Positions 33,042 through 42,203 of a stretch of 64,000 nucleotides of DNA are shown piece by piece. The stretch comes from Pseudomonas asplenii (GTDB lineage: Bacteria > Pseudomonadota > Gammaproteobacteria > Pseudomonadales > Pseudomonadaceae), in NCBI RefSeq assembly GCF_001293465.1, contig NZ_JSYZ01000023.1, forward strand, positions 20,386-84,385, written 5' to 3'. The position numbers were made by a program, and so were the translations under genes. Position 1 is the first letter of the stretch; every line of letters starts with the position of its first letter. The notes beneath the pieces were generated by a model. The model had not been told where the DNA came from. It saw only the letters and a program-made list of their open reading frames with translations, and did not search any database.

Positions 33042-34187
33042 ATGCACAAGACCGCCTTTTTCTTCGACGAACTCAGCCTGTGGCACAGCGCCGGGCTGCA
33101 CGCCCTGACCTTGCCGGTGGGCGGCTGGGTGCAACCGCCGTCGGCGGCCGGACACGCCGAGTCGCCGGAAACCAAACGACGCCTGAAGAACCTCATGGAT
33201 GTCAGCGGCCTGACCCGCCAGTTGGCAGTGCGCAGCGCCGAGCCGGCCTCCGACACCGACCTGCTCAGGGTGCATCCGGCCCACTATCTGCAGCGCTTCC
33301 AGGCCTTGAGCGACGCTGGCGGCGGCAGCCTGGGCAACGACGCGCCCATCGGGCCGGGCAGCTTCGAGATCGCCAGGCTGTCGGCCGGCCTGGCCATTGC
33401 CGCCGTCGAGGCGGTACTGCTCGGCGAGGCCAGCAACGCCTACTCGCTGTCGCGCCCGCCGGGGCATCACTGCTCGGCCGACCAGGCCATGGGCTTCTGC
33501 TTCTTCAACAACATCGCGGTGGCCATCGAAACGGCCAAGGCCCGCCACGGTCTGGGCAAGGTCGCGGTGCTCGACTGGGATGTGCATCACGGCAACGGCA
33601 CGCAGGCGATCTATGCCGAGCGCAGTGACGTCCTGACCATTTCGCTGCATCAGGAAGGCTGCTTCCCACCGGGCTACAGCGGTGCCGAAGACCGCGGCGA
33701 GGGGCCTGCCGTCGGCACCAACCTGAATATCCCCCTGCTGCCGGGCAGCGGCGACGACGCCTATCAGTACGCCATGGACACGCTGGTCATTCCCGCGCTG
33801 GAGCGCTTCGAACCGGAACTCATCCTCGTCGCCTGCGGCTACGACGCCAACGCGGTCGATCCGCTGGCGCGGATGCTGCTGCACAGCGAGTCGTTCCGCC
33901 TGATGACCGCCAAGGTGCGCAAGGTGGCTGATCGCCTGTGCGGTGGTCGTCTGGTGCTGGTGCATGAAGGCGGCTATGCCGAAGCGTACGTGCCGTTCTG
34001 TGGCCTGGCGACGCTGGAGGCCCTGTCGGGCGTGCGTACCGCGGTGGTGGACCCGCTGCTGGCGTTCATCCGTCAGCAGCAGCCCAACAGCCAGATGCAG
34101 GCCTGGCAGCGCCAGTTGCTGGACAGCCAGCGCGAGGCCTGGTTCCAGGCCACCGAAAGCGACGCCGCCCGGCGAGCTGCGGGATAG
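33042..34187 (+). CDS. Class II histone deacetylase-like / acetylpolyamine amidohydrolase family
   Basis: The 381-residue protein carries all motifs of zinc deacetylases. These are tandem His142-His143 in SRPPGHHCSA, zinc ligands Asp180 and His182 in VLDWDVHHGNG, the third ligand Asp268 in CGYDAN, and the catalytic Tyr312 in VHEGGY. It resembles bacterial class II enzymes (HDAH/HDAC-like) in length and order. Substrates of such enzymes are acetylated polyamines or other small acyl amides rather than histones. It is the last gene of the LuxR-linked group and converges on the chemoreceptor gene with 27 bases between. Confidence 0.92.
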   Translation: MHKTAFFFDELSLWHSAGLHALTLPVGGWVQPPSAAGHAESPETKRRLKNLMDVSGLTRQLAVRSAEPASDTDLLRVHPAHYLQRFQALSDAGGGSLGNDAPIGPGSFEIARLSAGLAIAAVEAVLLGEASNAYSLSRPPGHHCSADQAMGFCFFNNIAVAIETAKARHGLGKVAVLDWDVHHGNGTQAIYAERSDVLTISLHQEGCFPPGYSGAEDRGEGPAVGTNLNIPLLPGSGDDAYQYAMDTLVIPALERFEPELILVACGYDANAVDPLARMLLHSESFRLMTAKVRKVADRLCGGRLVLVHEGGYAEAYVPFCGLATLEALSGVRTAVVDPLLAFIRQQQPNSQMQAWQRQLLDSQREAWFQATESDAARRAAG

Positions 34188-34214
34188 CCGCCTCGGCAGC
34201 CCGACAGCGGGTCC

Positions 34215-35855
34215 TTACAGCTTGAAGGTGCCCACCAGTTGGTTGAACGAGATAGCCAGACGCGACAGTTCCTGGCTGGAGGCGCTGGTCTGGTTGGCGC
34301 CGGCCGCCGTCTGGGTGGACAGGTCCTGGATGTTGACCAGGTTGCGGTCCACTTCGCGCGCGACGTTGGCCTGCTCTTCCGAGGCCGTGGCGATCAGCAG
34401 GTTGCGGTCGTTGATCGCGGCGATGTTCTGGGCGATGCGTTCGAGGGATTCGCCCGTCGCCTGGGCCAGCTCCTGGGTGCTGCTGGCCAGGGTCCGGCTG
34501 TTGCCCATGGCCTTGACCGCGTCGTCGGCGCGCGACTGCACGCTGGCGATCATCGCCTCGATCTCACCGGTCGAGGCCTGGGTACGGGCCGCCAGGGCCC
34601 GCACTTCGTCAGCCACCACCGCAAAGCCGCGCCCCTGTTCACCGGCCCGGGCCGCCTCGATGGCCGCGTTGAGCGCCAGCAGGTTGGTCTGCTCGGCGAT
34701 ACCGCGGATCACATCGAGCACCTTGGCGATATCGCGCACACTGCCGGCCAACTCATCGACGATCACCGTCGACTGGCCAATCTCGTTGTTCACACTGGTG
34801 ATGGCCTTGACCGCTTCGCGGGCCTGGTCGCGACCGTTGGCGGCCTCCCTGCTGGTCTGCCCGGACGCTTCCGAGGCCGAGGTGGCATTGCGCGCCACTT
34901 CTTCGACCGCCGCGCTCATCTCGGTGACGGCGGTGGCGGCCAGCTGGATCTCGTCGTTCTGCCGGATCAGACCACGACTGCTCTCCTCGGTCACGGCATT
35001 GAGTTCTTCAGCGGCCGACGCCAGTTGATCCGCGGCGCTGGCGATCTGCTGAATGGTGCCCTTCAGACCGCCCTGCATCTCCCCGAGCGCCGTCAACAGT
35101 TGACCGGCCTCATCCCGGTGACCGCTTTCGATCGGCTGGGTGAGATCGCCGCCGGCGATACGCTGGGCGTTGCGAACAGCGGACACGAGCGGGGCACTGA
35201 TCACCCGACTGATGAACAGGCCCAATATAATGGCCGCCACAAAGGCCAGGCCGATACCGGTATACAACTTGAGTTTGGCGGCCGCTTCCGTGGCGCGCGC
35301 CTCGTCGCCGCCCTCACCGATCTGGCGGTTGTTGGACTCGACCATGATGGTCAGTTCATCGTTGATGGCGCGGAAGGCCTCATGCACCTCCCCGGAGATG
35401 AGCCGCCTGGCTCCCGCCAGATCACCCTCGTCGATAGTCGCTACCGCGCGGTCGACCAGTGCCTGATAGGCGGGCCAAGCCTTCATCATGCGATCGCCGG
35501 CGGCGCGCTCGTCATCGGCCAGCGGCGTGGTACGGTAGAGGGCGAAAGCACGCTCGCTCTTCTCGCGACTGTCCTTCATGGCCGCAACAATGGGGCTACG
35601 TTCGGACGCCGTACCGCCCGCAGCGGCGATTGAGAGCAGGCGATACAGTTCACGGCTCTGGGTAATGGCAAAGGAGCGGGCCTCGGCGGTCTTGGCGACC
35701 GACACGAGGTTGTTGGAAAACACCAGTTGCAGGCTTGAAGACAACGAGCCGATTCCCAGGCTGCCGAGAATACCGACCACCAACGTGATGGAAGCGCAAA
35801 GGGCGAAAGCGAGATAAAGCTTGGTGGATATCTTGGCGTTGTAGAACCAGTTCAT
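34215..35855 (-). CDS. Methyl-accepting chemotaxis protein
   Basis: The 546-residue protein has a first transmembrane helix (LYLAFALCASITLVVGILG) and a periplasmic four-helix-bundle domain to about residue 190. A second helix (GIGLAFVAAIILGLFISRVI) is followed by a HAMP domain and the cytosolic signalling domain with the invariant tip IRGIAEQTNLLALNAAIEAA. No NWETF-type CheR-docking pentapeptide is present at the C-terminus. The ligand is unknown. An in-frame TTG two codons upstream is less likely as start. No che genes are nearby. Confidence 0.94.
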   Translation of the reverse strand: MNWFYNAKISTKLYLAFALCASITLVVGILGSLGIGSLSSSLQLVFSNNLVSVAKTAEARSFAITQSRELYRLLSIAAAGGTASERSPIVAAMKDSREKSERAFALYRTTPLADDERAAGDRMMKAWPAYQALVDRAVATIDEGDLAGARRLISGEVHEAFRAINDELTIMVESNNRQIGEGGDEARATEAAAKLKLYTGIGLAFVAAIILGLFISRVISAPLVSAVRNAQRIAGGDLTQPIESGHRDEAGQLLTALGEMQGGLKGTIQQIASAADQLASAAEELNAVTEESSRGLIRQNDEIQLAATAVTEMSAAVEEVARNATSASEASGQTSREAANGRDQAREAVKAITSVNNEIGQSTVIVDELAGSVRDIAKVLDVIRGIAEQTNLLALNAAIEAARAGEQGRGFAVVADEVRALAARTQASTGEIEAMIASVQSRADDAVKAMGNSRTLASSTQELAQATGESLERIAQNIAAINDRNLLIATASEEQANVAREVDRNLVNIQDLSTQTAAGANQTSASSQELSRLAISFNQLVGTFKL

Positions 35856-36013
35856 GGGCAAACCTGTAGTAGAGAGGGGATGAGCGGTGACCGCACGGTC
35901 GCGCGAGTATAGTCATCCTATCGACCGTGCCTGGGCAGCCTTAAGGGGCATGAATGGGTTTATTTGCGCCCTGGTCCCCTTCCGGTGGCTTCCCGTACCT
36001 GCATCCCCTGTAC

Positions 36014-37249
36014 TCATCCGGGGCTGGTTGCCGGGGCCAACGCCTCATCCACCAGCTCTATCCAATGACGTACAGGGGTGCGGCCGGCCCCATTCAAATG
36101 GATCTGACAGCCGATATTGGCCGTCGCGATGACCTGCGGGTTCGCGCTTTCGAGCGCATTGAGCCTGTTGTCCCGCAATTGCCGGGCGAGTTCGGGCTGG
36201 GTCAGGGAGTAGGTGCCCGCCGAACCACAACAAAGGTGGCCGTCGGGTACTGCGGTGAGATTGAAACCCAGTCGTGCCAGCACCTGCTCGACCGCTCCGC
36301 CCAGGCGCTGGGCATGCTGCAGCGTGCAGGGGCAATGGAACGCGACCTTGAAGTCAATCCCCGACGCCAGCTCCTGCAACGGCTCTGCACGCAGCACTTC
36401 GACCAGGTCGACGGCCAGGGAGCTGATTCGCCCAGCCTTGTCGGCATACCGGGGATCACGCTGGAGCAGTTGGCCGTACTCCTTGACGAAGGCCCCACAA
36501 CCGCTGGCCGTGGTGATGATCGCCTCGGCCCCGGCCTCCACGGCCGGCCACCAGGCATCGATGTTGCGGCGAGCACGCTCCAGGCCCTTTTCCTGGGCAT
36601 TGAGGTGGTAGTCCAGCGCACCGCAACAGCCGGCCTCGCGGACGGGCAGCGTGCTGATGCCCAGCCGATCCAGAACCCTTGCCGCCGCCGCATTGGTATT
36701 GGGCGACAGGCTCGGCTGGACGCAGCCCTCGAGCACCAGTACCTGGCGCGCATGCCGTACCGGCGGCCGATTGCCGGCGGGCCGTACCTCGCTCGGAATC
36801 TTGTCCCTGAGTGCCTGCGGCAGTACCGGGCGTAATGCACGCCCCATGCGCAGTAACAGGCTGAATACCGCAGGCTCGGCCAGCACCAGGCGCAGGCCGG
36901 TACGCAGGGACTTCTCTGACAGCGAGCGCGGAACCGCCTCTTCGACCACGGCCCGGCCGATATCCAGCAGGTTGTGGTACTTCACCCCCGAGGGGCAGGT
37001 GGACTCGCAATTGCAGCAGCTCAGGCAGCGGTCCAGATGCTGGCGGGTACTGGCCGTTGGGGCCTGCCCTTCCAGCATCTGCTTGATCAGGTAGATGCGC
37101 CCCCTGGGCCCATCCAGTTCGTCCCCCAGCAACTGGTAGGTCGGGCAGGTCGCGTTGCAGAACCCGCAGTGCACGCAGCTCCTCAGGATCGCTTCGGCCT
37201 CTTGCGCCCGAGGCAGGGCCCGGGCCTGGTCACTCAGATGGGTCTGCAT
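36014..37249 (-). CDS. glcF: Glycolate oxidase iron-sulfur subunit
   Basis: The 411-residue protein has two [4Fe-4S] ferredoxin motifs, at residues 25-36 (CVHCGFCNATCP) and 75-86 (CLSCCNCESTCP). Two CCG-type cysteine-rich repeats follow (REAGCCGALDYHLN and HLCCGSAGTYSLTQP). It passes electrons from the FAD subunit to the respiratory chain. The ATG at 37249 lies just after the glcE stop; the frame open further upstream overlaps glcE and is not used. Third gene of glcDEF. Confidence 0.94.
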   Translation of the reverse strand: MQTHLSDQARALPRAQEAEAILRSCVHCGFCNATCPTYQLLGDELDGPRGRIYLIKQMLEGQAPTASTRQHLDRCLSCCNCESTCPSGVKYHNLLDIGRAVVEEAVPRSLSEKSLRTGLRLVLAEPAVFSLLLRMGRALRPVLPQALRDKIPSEVRPAGNRPPVRHARQVLVLEGCVQPSLSPNTNAAAARVLDRLGISTLPVREAGCCGALDYHLNAQEKGLERARRNIDAWWPAVEAGAEAIITTASGCGAFVKEYGQLLQRDPRYADKAGRISSLAVDLVEVLRAEPLQELASGIDFKVAFHCPCTLQHAQRLGGAVEQVLARLGFNLTAVPDGHLCCGSAGTYSLTQPELARQLRDNRLNALESANPQVIATANIGCQIHLNGAGRTPVRHWIELVDEALAPATSPG

Positions 37250-37253
37250 GGTC

Positions 37254-38312
37254 TCACAGCTCCTTGTACAGGCGGCCCGGGTTGAAGATGCCCTGCGGAT
37301 CGAGCCGGCGCTTGAGCTGGCGGTGATAGTGCAGCAGCCCTTGCGGCAGCGGGTGGAAGGGCGAATCGCCACCGGAAAAACAGGTGGCATGCCCTCCGAC
37401 CTGGCTGACGACATGCCGAATCCGCTCAGGCTCGGCCTCGCTCTTGAGCCAGCGCTGGGCGCCACCCCAGTCGACCCATTGATCGCCGGGCAGATCCAGT
37501 GGCGCGGCCATCGCCGGTACGGACAAGCGCCAGAGGGGCCGCGAGTCGGCGAAGAACGCCAGGCGATGCTCCTTCAGGTCCTCCCAGAAGCCTGGCTCGA
37601 CGGTCTCACAGCCCAGGCGCTCACGGGCCGCGTGGACCGAGCCCTCTCCCCCTTCCAGGCGAAGGTGCAGGACGCGGCCATCATGACAGGCCGCGCTGAT
37701 CGGCAGCGGCTGCCGGCCCCACTCGGCCAGACGACGCATGGCCTGCGGCAGTTCCAGGTCCAGCCGCAGGTTGGCCACCGCACGTGGCCTGGGGAGGACC
37801 TTCAGCGACACTTCGGTGATCAGGCCCAGGCAGCCAAAACTGCCGGCCATCAACCTCGAGACATCGTAGCCGGCGACGTTCTTCATGACCTCGGCACCAA
37901 AACGCAGGTGCTTCGCCTCGCCGCTGATCACCCGCGTGCCGAGCACGAAATCACGGACCGAGCCCGCCCAGGGACGGCGCGGCCCCGACAGCCCGACGGC
38001 GACCATGCCGCCGACGGTGGCGTCGGGGCCAAAATGCGGTGGCTCGCACGGCAGGCATTGCCCGTGCTCGGCCAGGGTCGCCTCAAGCACCCGCAGCGGC
38101 GTCCCGGCCCGTGCCGTGACAATCAATTCGGTGGGATCGTAGTTGACGATGCCCTGGTGGGCACGGGTATCGATAACCTGTCCCTGGACCGCCCGGCCCA
38201 GCCAGGCCTTGGACTGGCCGCCCCGGATGTCGAGACGGGTACCCGAGGCCAGCGCGGCCTTGACCTGATCGAGCAGTTGGGCACTGGCGTCGAAAGCTCT
38301 CTCGTGCATCAA
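37254..38312 (-). CDS. glcE: Glycolate oxidase FAD-binding subunit
   Basis: The 352-residue protein has the FAD-binding PCMH layout of GlcE: LDIRGGQSKAWLGR near residue 30, PPHFGPDATVGGMVAVGLSG near residue 95, and ILGLITEVSLKVLP-like LGLITEVSLKVLPRP further on. It forms the membrane-associated glycolate dehydrogenase with GlcD and GlcF. Its ATG overlaps the glcD stop by four bases, so translation is coupled. Two adjacent Met codons leave the exact start open by one residue. Confidence 0.93.
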   Translation of the reverse strand: MMHERAFDASAQLLDQVKAALASGTRLDIRGGQSKAWLGRAVQGQVIDTRAHQGIVNYDPTELIVTARAGTPLRVLEATLAEHGQCLPCEPPHFGPDATVGGMVAVGLSGPRRPWAGSVRDFVLGTRVISGEAKHLRFGAEVMKNVAGYDVSRLMAGSFGCLGLITEVSLKVLPRPRAVANLRLDLELPQAMRRLAEWGRQPLPISAACHDGRVLHLRLEGGEGSVHAARERLGCETVEPGFWEDLKEHRLAFFADSRPLWRLSVPAMAAPLDLPGDQWVDWGGAQRWLKSEAEPERIRHVVSQVGGHATCFSGGDSPFHPLPQGLLHYHRQLKRRLDPQGIFNPGRLYKEL

Positions 38313-39808
38313 AAGCGCTCAAGTTCAGGAAAAGGCAATTGACCGTTGTGCACATGCAGGGCACCGAATTCGGCGCATCGGTGCAGGGTGGGAATGTTCT
38401 TGCCCGGGTTGAGCAGCCCCGCCGGATCGAAGGCCGCCTTGATGGCATGGAGCGCCGTGAGCTCGTCGGCGTTGAACTGGACACACATCTGGTTGATCTT
38501 CTCGCGGCCGACGCCGTGCTCACCGGTGATGCTGCCGCCGACCGACACGCACAGTTCGAGGATCCGCCCGCCAAGCTGCTCGGCCCGCTCCAGTTCACCC
38601 GGCGTGTTGGCATCGAAGAGAATCAGCGGGTGCATGTTGCCGTCACCGGCATGAAAGACGTTGGCCACGCGCAGGTCGTACTCGCGGGACAGTTCGGCGA
38701 TCGCTTTCAACACCCCCGGCAGCGCACGCCGGGGGATGGTACCGTCCATGCAGTAGTAGTCCGGCGAGATACGCCCAACTGCGGGAAAGGCATTCTTGCG
38801 CCCGGCCCAGAAACGCACCCGCTCGGCCTCATCCTCGGCCTGGCGCACCTGGGTGGCGCCCGCCTCCACCAGGATCCGGCGAACCCGCGTGCAGTCGTCA
38901 TGCACATCGGACTCCACCCCATCCAGCTCGCAGAGCAGGATGGCCGCCGCGTCCACCGGGTAGCCGGCATGAATGAAGTCCTCGGCGGCGCGGATCGCCA
39001 GGTTGTCCATCATCTCCAGCCCGCCGGGAATGATGCCCGCGGCGATAATGCGGCCGACCGCGGCACCGGCCTGCTCCACCGAGTCGAACGCCGCCAGCAG
39101 CACCTTGGCAACCTGGGGCTTGGGCAGCAGCTTGACCGTCACCTCCGTCACCACCCCGAGCATGCCCTCGGAGCCGGTGAACAGCGCCAGCAGATCGAAA
39201 CCCGGACAATCCAGGCTCTCGGCACCCAGGGTCAGCCGTTCCCCCTCGACGGTGAGGATCTGCACTTGCAGCAGGTTATGCACGGTCAGCCCGTACTTGA
39301 GGCAGTGCACGCCGCCGGCATTCTCGGCGACATTGCCGCCGATCGAGCAGGCGATCTGGGACGAGGGGTCGGGCGCGTAGTAAAGGTTGAACGGCGCCGC
39401 GGCCTGCGAGATGGCCAGGTTGCGCACGCCGGGCTGGACCCTGGCATAACGCCCTTGCGCATTGATCTCCAGGATCCGGTTGAAGCGCGACATCACCAGC
39501 AGCACGCCCTGCTCCAACGGCAACGCGCCCCCGGACAGGCCGGTGCCACTGCCGCGCGCTACAACGGGAACCTGCAAGCGGTGGCAGATCACGAGTATCG
39601 ACTCGACCTGCTCGATCCGCTCGGGCAGCAGCACCAGCAACGGCATCGTGCGATAGGCGGACAACCCATCGCACTCATAAGGCCTGAGGTCTTCGCTGCG
39701 GCTGAGCACGGTCAGGTCCGGGATGTCGGCTGCAAGGGCGGACAACAACTGTTGTTTATCGACCCGCGGCAGAACGCCATCGACGCTCTCATCGTGGAGA
39801 ATGTTCAT
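38309..39808 (-). CDS. glcD: Glycolate oxidase subunit GlcD (FAD-linked oxidase)
   Basis: The 499-residue protein equals E. coli GlcD in length and contains the PCMH FAD motif PVVARGSGTGLSGGALPLEQ, SSQIACSIGGNVAENAGGVH, and the C-terminal SITGEHGVGREK block with NVFHAGDGNMHPLILFD. It oxidises glycolate to glyoxylate. The ATG at 39808 gives the family N-terminus; an ATG five codons upstream is possible. Only 44 bases separate it from the stop of the preceding 774-residue gene. No glcC regulator or glcG/glcB gene is present, and no clear promoter is visible in the gap. Confidence 0.94.
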   Translation of the reverse strand: MNILHDESVDGVLPRVDKQQLLSALAADIPDLTVLSRSEDLRPYECDGLSAYRTMPLLVLLPERIEQVESILVICHRLQVPVVARGSGTGLSGGALPLEQGVLLVMSRFNRILEINAQGRYARVQPGVRNLAISQAAAPFNLYYAPDPSSQIACSIGGNVAENAGGVHCLKYGLTVHNLLQVQILTVEGERLTLGAESLDCPGFDLLALFTGSEGMLGVVTEVTVKLLPKPQVAKVLLAAFDSVEQAGAAVGRIIAAGIIPGGLEMMDNLAIRAAEDFIHAGYPVDAAAILLCELDGVESDVHDDCTRVRRILVEAGATQVRQAEDEAERVRFWAGRKNAFPAVGRISPDYYCMDGTIPRRALPGVLKAIAELSREYDLRVANVFHAGDGNMHPLILFDANTPGELERAEQLGGRILELCVSVGGSITGEHGVGREKINQMCVQFNADELTALHAIKAAFDPAGLLNPGKNIPTLHRCAEFGALHVHNGQLPFPELERF

Positions 39809-39852
39809 GGTCACCCCGCTCATGGCTATTATTGTGCCTTGGTCAACCCAAC

Positions 39853-42177
39853 CTAGAGCATCAGCACAAACACATCCTTGTTCGGCCCGGCACCGGCGTC
39901 ATGGGTCCCACGGGTACCTGCCGCAATCCACAGGCCCCCGCGGAACCAGGTGGCCCCCGGACGCGATACGGTCCAATCGATCCCGGGTAAAGCACTCCAA
40001 CTGCTATTGGAATAGCGATGCAGATCCTTCAATGCCGTACCATCCGGCGCGATGCCGCCCAGAACATACAAGGCGCCGTCACGGCTGAATACGATAGGGT
40101 CCGAACGGCTCAATGCCGGCAACCCCGGCTGCTGATTCCAGGTTCCGCCCTGTTCGCAGGTCCACAGGTCACCACTGACCGTATTGATGTCGATCATGCC
40201 ACCCACGACATAGAGGGTGGTACTCGAAGCCGCGACGCCAAAACGCGAGCGTGGCACCCAACCTGCCGTGCCAACCTTTTGCCAGTTGCTGCCATCGCTG
40301 GTGCACCAGACGTCGTTGAGCAACTGATAGTTCTGGTCCACCCCGCCCATCACCCACAGCTTGTCCTGGAAAACCACGCACCCGAAATCACTGCGCCCGG
40401 GCCAGGCCGCACCCGCCGTCACCTGCGTCCATTGCATGCCGTCGCCGCTGCTCCAGATGTCATTGAGGCGCTGGGACCCGGTGTCCCCCCCCATGATCCA
40501 GAACTTGCCCTTCCAAAACACGCCACCGGCATTGGAGCGTGCCGCAAAGCTGTCGGCAAGGACCGCCACCTGGGTCCAGGTCTGCCCGTCCCGCGTATTG
40601 AAAATCGCCTTGCCGTGGTCCGGTGAGAACAGCCACAGGACCTGGGCATTGCCCAGCAGGATGGCGCCGCTCAACGCCCTGAAATCGGTATCCGTGTGGA
40701 AGGTGGTGAAACCTCGCTTGAGAAAGAACAGGTCCAGCTTCCTGACCAGCGGCCCACCCTGCCCCTGAACGGTCAGGGTGTAGGTCAACGGCCTGGGTGG
40801 AAATACCGGGTGACGGCCTGCCGCCAGATCCTTCCCGGGTATCTCGTAATCGCTCTGCCCCGGCGCCGTGATGGTCGCCGACAAGGCTGCCCGGATCTCC
40901 CAGCTCAGTTGCACCTCGGCCGGCAAGGTGCCGCTATCGGCACTGGCGAGAAAGGAATCGATACCCACCGGCGGCACGTTCACGGTGAACTGGCTGGTGA
41001 AATCCGGAGTACCAGCGTTGAGTTTCTGGTAGGCATTGAGCGTGAACTGGGTCGTGGTGTCGAGCTTGATCCTGTATTGGGCAATGCTGCTCACCCCGGT
41101 ACCAATCTCACCCTTGGCGCTGTCGAGGGTGGTGTTGCCGAACTGCAACTTGACCTGGCGAATGTCGAAGCATTGCCAACGCAAGGTGACTTCATCGCCC
41201 AGGTTGGCCAGGTTGGACGGTACCGCATTGAAGAAGATGATGTTCGGCGTCGGCTCGAGTTTTCGCAGCGGCAGGGAGAAGTAGCCGTCGTCATAGCCGG
41301 GAAAATTGCTGTACTGCAGATAGGCCAGCGTAGTTCCGTGCGGCGCCTGGGTGGTGATGTCCTCGACGATGAACGACGCCGTCGCTCCGCTGCCCGCCCC
41401 CAGCACGGCACGGTTGGTTTCGACCGGTTTGAACGTCCAGATCGGGTCGGTGGCCCCGCCCCCCGGATCGGGATTGGTGGCATCCCACTCGTAGGTCTGC
41501 TGGCCATCATGGTAGGTGGCTTCCACCGAGGCCTTGATGTTCCAGGCCGAGTACTGGTCCTGCGGGTCGGCTGGCGTGAGCGCACCGATACTGTCGCCAT
41601 ACACGAAGGACAACAGCACCGTCGGGGTCTGCACCCAGGGCTTGGTGACCAGCGGTTCGCCCGGCTGCAGGTTGCTCAACTGCAACAGCAGCAGGTTGTG
41701 GATAACGTCGTTGTCCTGCGGCGTCCGGTAGACGCTGCTGTCCGGCAGCAGCGCTGCGGCCATGTTCTGGCGAAGGTCGCCGGCGGACTCCGGGTAGCGC
41801 AGCAGGAAAATCCTGAAGGTAGGAGAAATGTTCTGTCCGTTGACCCGTACGCCGAGGTCGGCGTTGGTCTGGCTGAGGAGGCTGGAGCGCACCGCCCCCA
41901 GCCTGATCTGCAAGCTGCCCCCGGCAGCGATCGGCTGACTGCCGTTGAGCACCAGCATGTTACCCTGGACCGTTGGCTTCCAGCCGCCACTACTGACAAT
42001 GATCTTCGACACATCCAATACCGTGAAGATCGTGGTCGGGAACTGCAGGCGAATGTCCGTCGCGGTCACCGCCACGCTGCTGGTCACCGTCAGCGTATAC
42101 GCCCCCAGGTCAGTGCGCCCGATATAGATGTCGGGCTTGCTCGTCGAGTCATTCAGCAATTGCGCGCTCACAGCCAT
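39853..42177 (-). CDS. Kelch-like beta-propeller protein (island gene 7)
   Basis: The 774-residue protein has an N-terminal half of about 480 residues that looks like several beta-sandwich domains, with blocks such as VTLRWQCFDIRQVKLQFGNT and VQLSWEIRAALSATI. A kelch-like propeller follows at about residues 490-770. Blade motifs are TRDGQTW (528-534), SGDGMQW (577-583) and TSDGSNW (626-632), each preceded by a KFWIMGG or LWVMGG strand. No signal peptide or membrane helix is present. The start follows an AGAGAGGG site and lies 26 bases from the previous gene. It is the last gene of the seven-gene operon. The repeats suggest a binding scaffold; no function is known to me. Confidence 0.72.
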   Translation of the reverse strand: MAVSAQLLNDSTSKPDIYIGRTDLGAYTLTVTSSVAVTATDIRLQFPTTIFTVLDVSKIIVSSGGWKPTVQGNMLVLNGSQPIAAGGSLQIRLGAVRSSLLSQTNADLGVRVNGQNISPTFRIFLLRYPESAGDLRQNMAAALLPDSSVYRTPQDNDVIHNLLLLQLSNLQPGEPLVTKPWVQTPTVLLSFVYGDSIGALTPADPQDQYSAWNIKASVEATYHDGQQTYEWDATNPDPGGGATDPIWTFKPVETNRAVLGAGSGATASFIVEDITTQAPHGTTLAYLQYSNFPGYDDGYFSLPLRKLEPTPNIIFFNAVPSNLANLGDEVTLRWQCFDIRQVKLQFGNTTLDSAKGEIGTGVSSIAQYRIKLDTTTQFTLNAYQKLNAGTPDFTSQFTVNVPPVGIDSFLASADSGTLPAEVQLSWEIRAALSATITAPGQSDYEIPGKDLAAGRHPVFPPRPLTYTLTVQGQGGPLVRKLDLFFLKRGFTTFHTDTDFRALSGAILLGNAQVLWLFSPDHGKAIFNTRDGQTWTQVAVLADSFAARSNAGGVFWKGKFWIMGGDTGSQRLNDIWSSGDGMQWTQVTAGAAWPGRSDFGCVVFQDKLWVMGGVDQNYQLLNDVWCTSDGSNWQKVGTAGWVPRSRFGVAASSTTLYVVGGMIDINTVSGDLWTCEQGGTWNQQPGLPALSRSDPIVFSRDGALYVLGGIAPDGTALKDLHRYSNSSWSALPGIDWTVSRPGATWFRGGLWIAAGTRGTHDAGAGPNKDVFVLML

Positions 42178-42203
42178 GGCATGGTCCCTCTCTTGTCCAA
42201 TCC

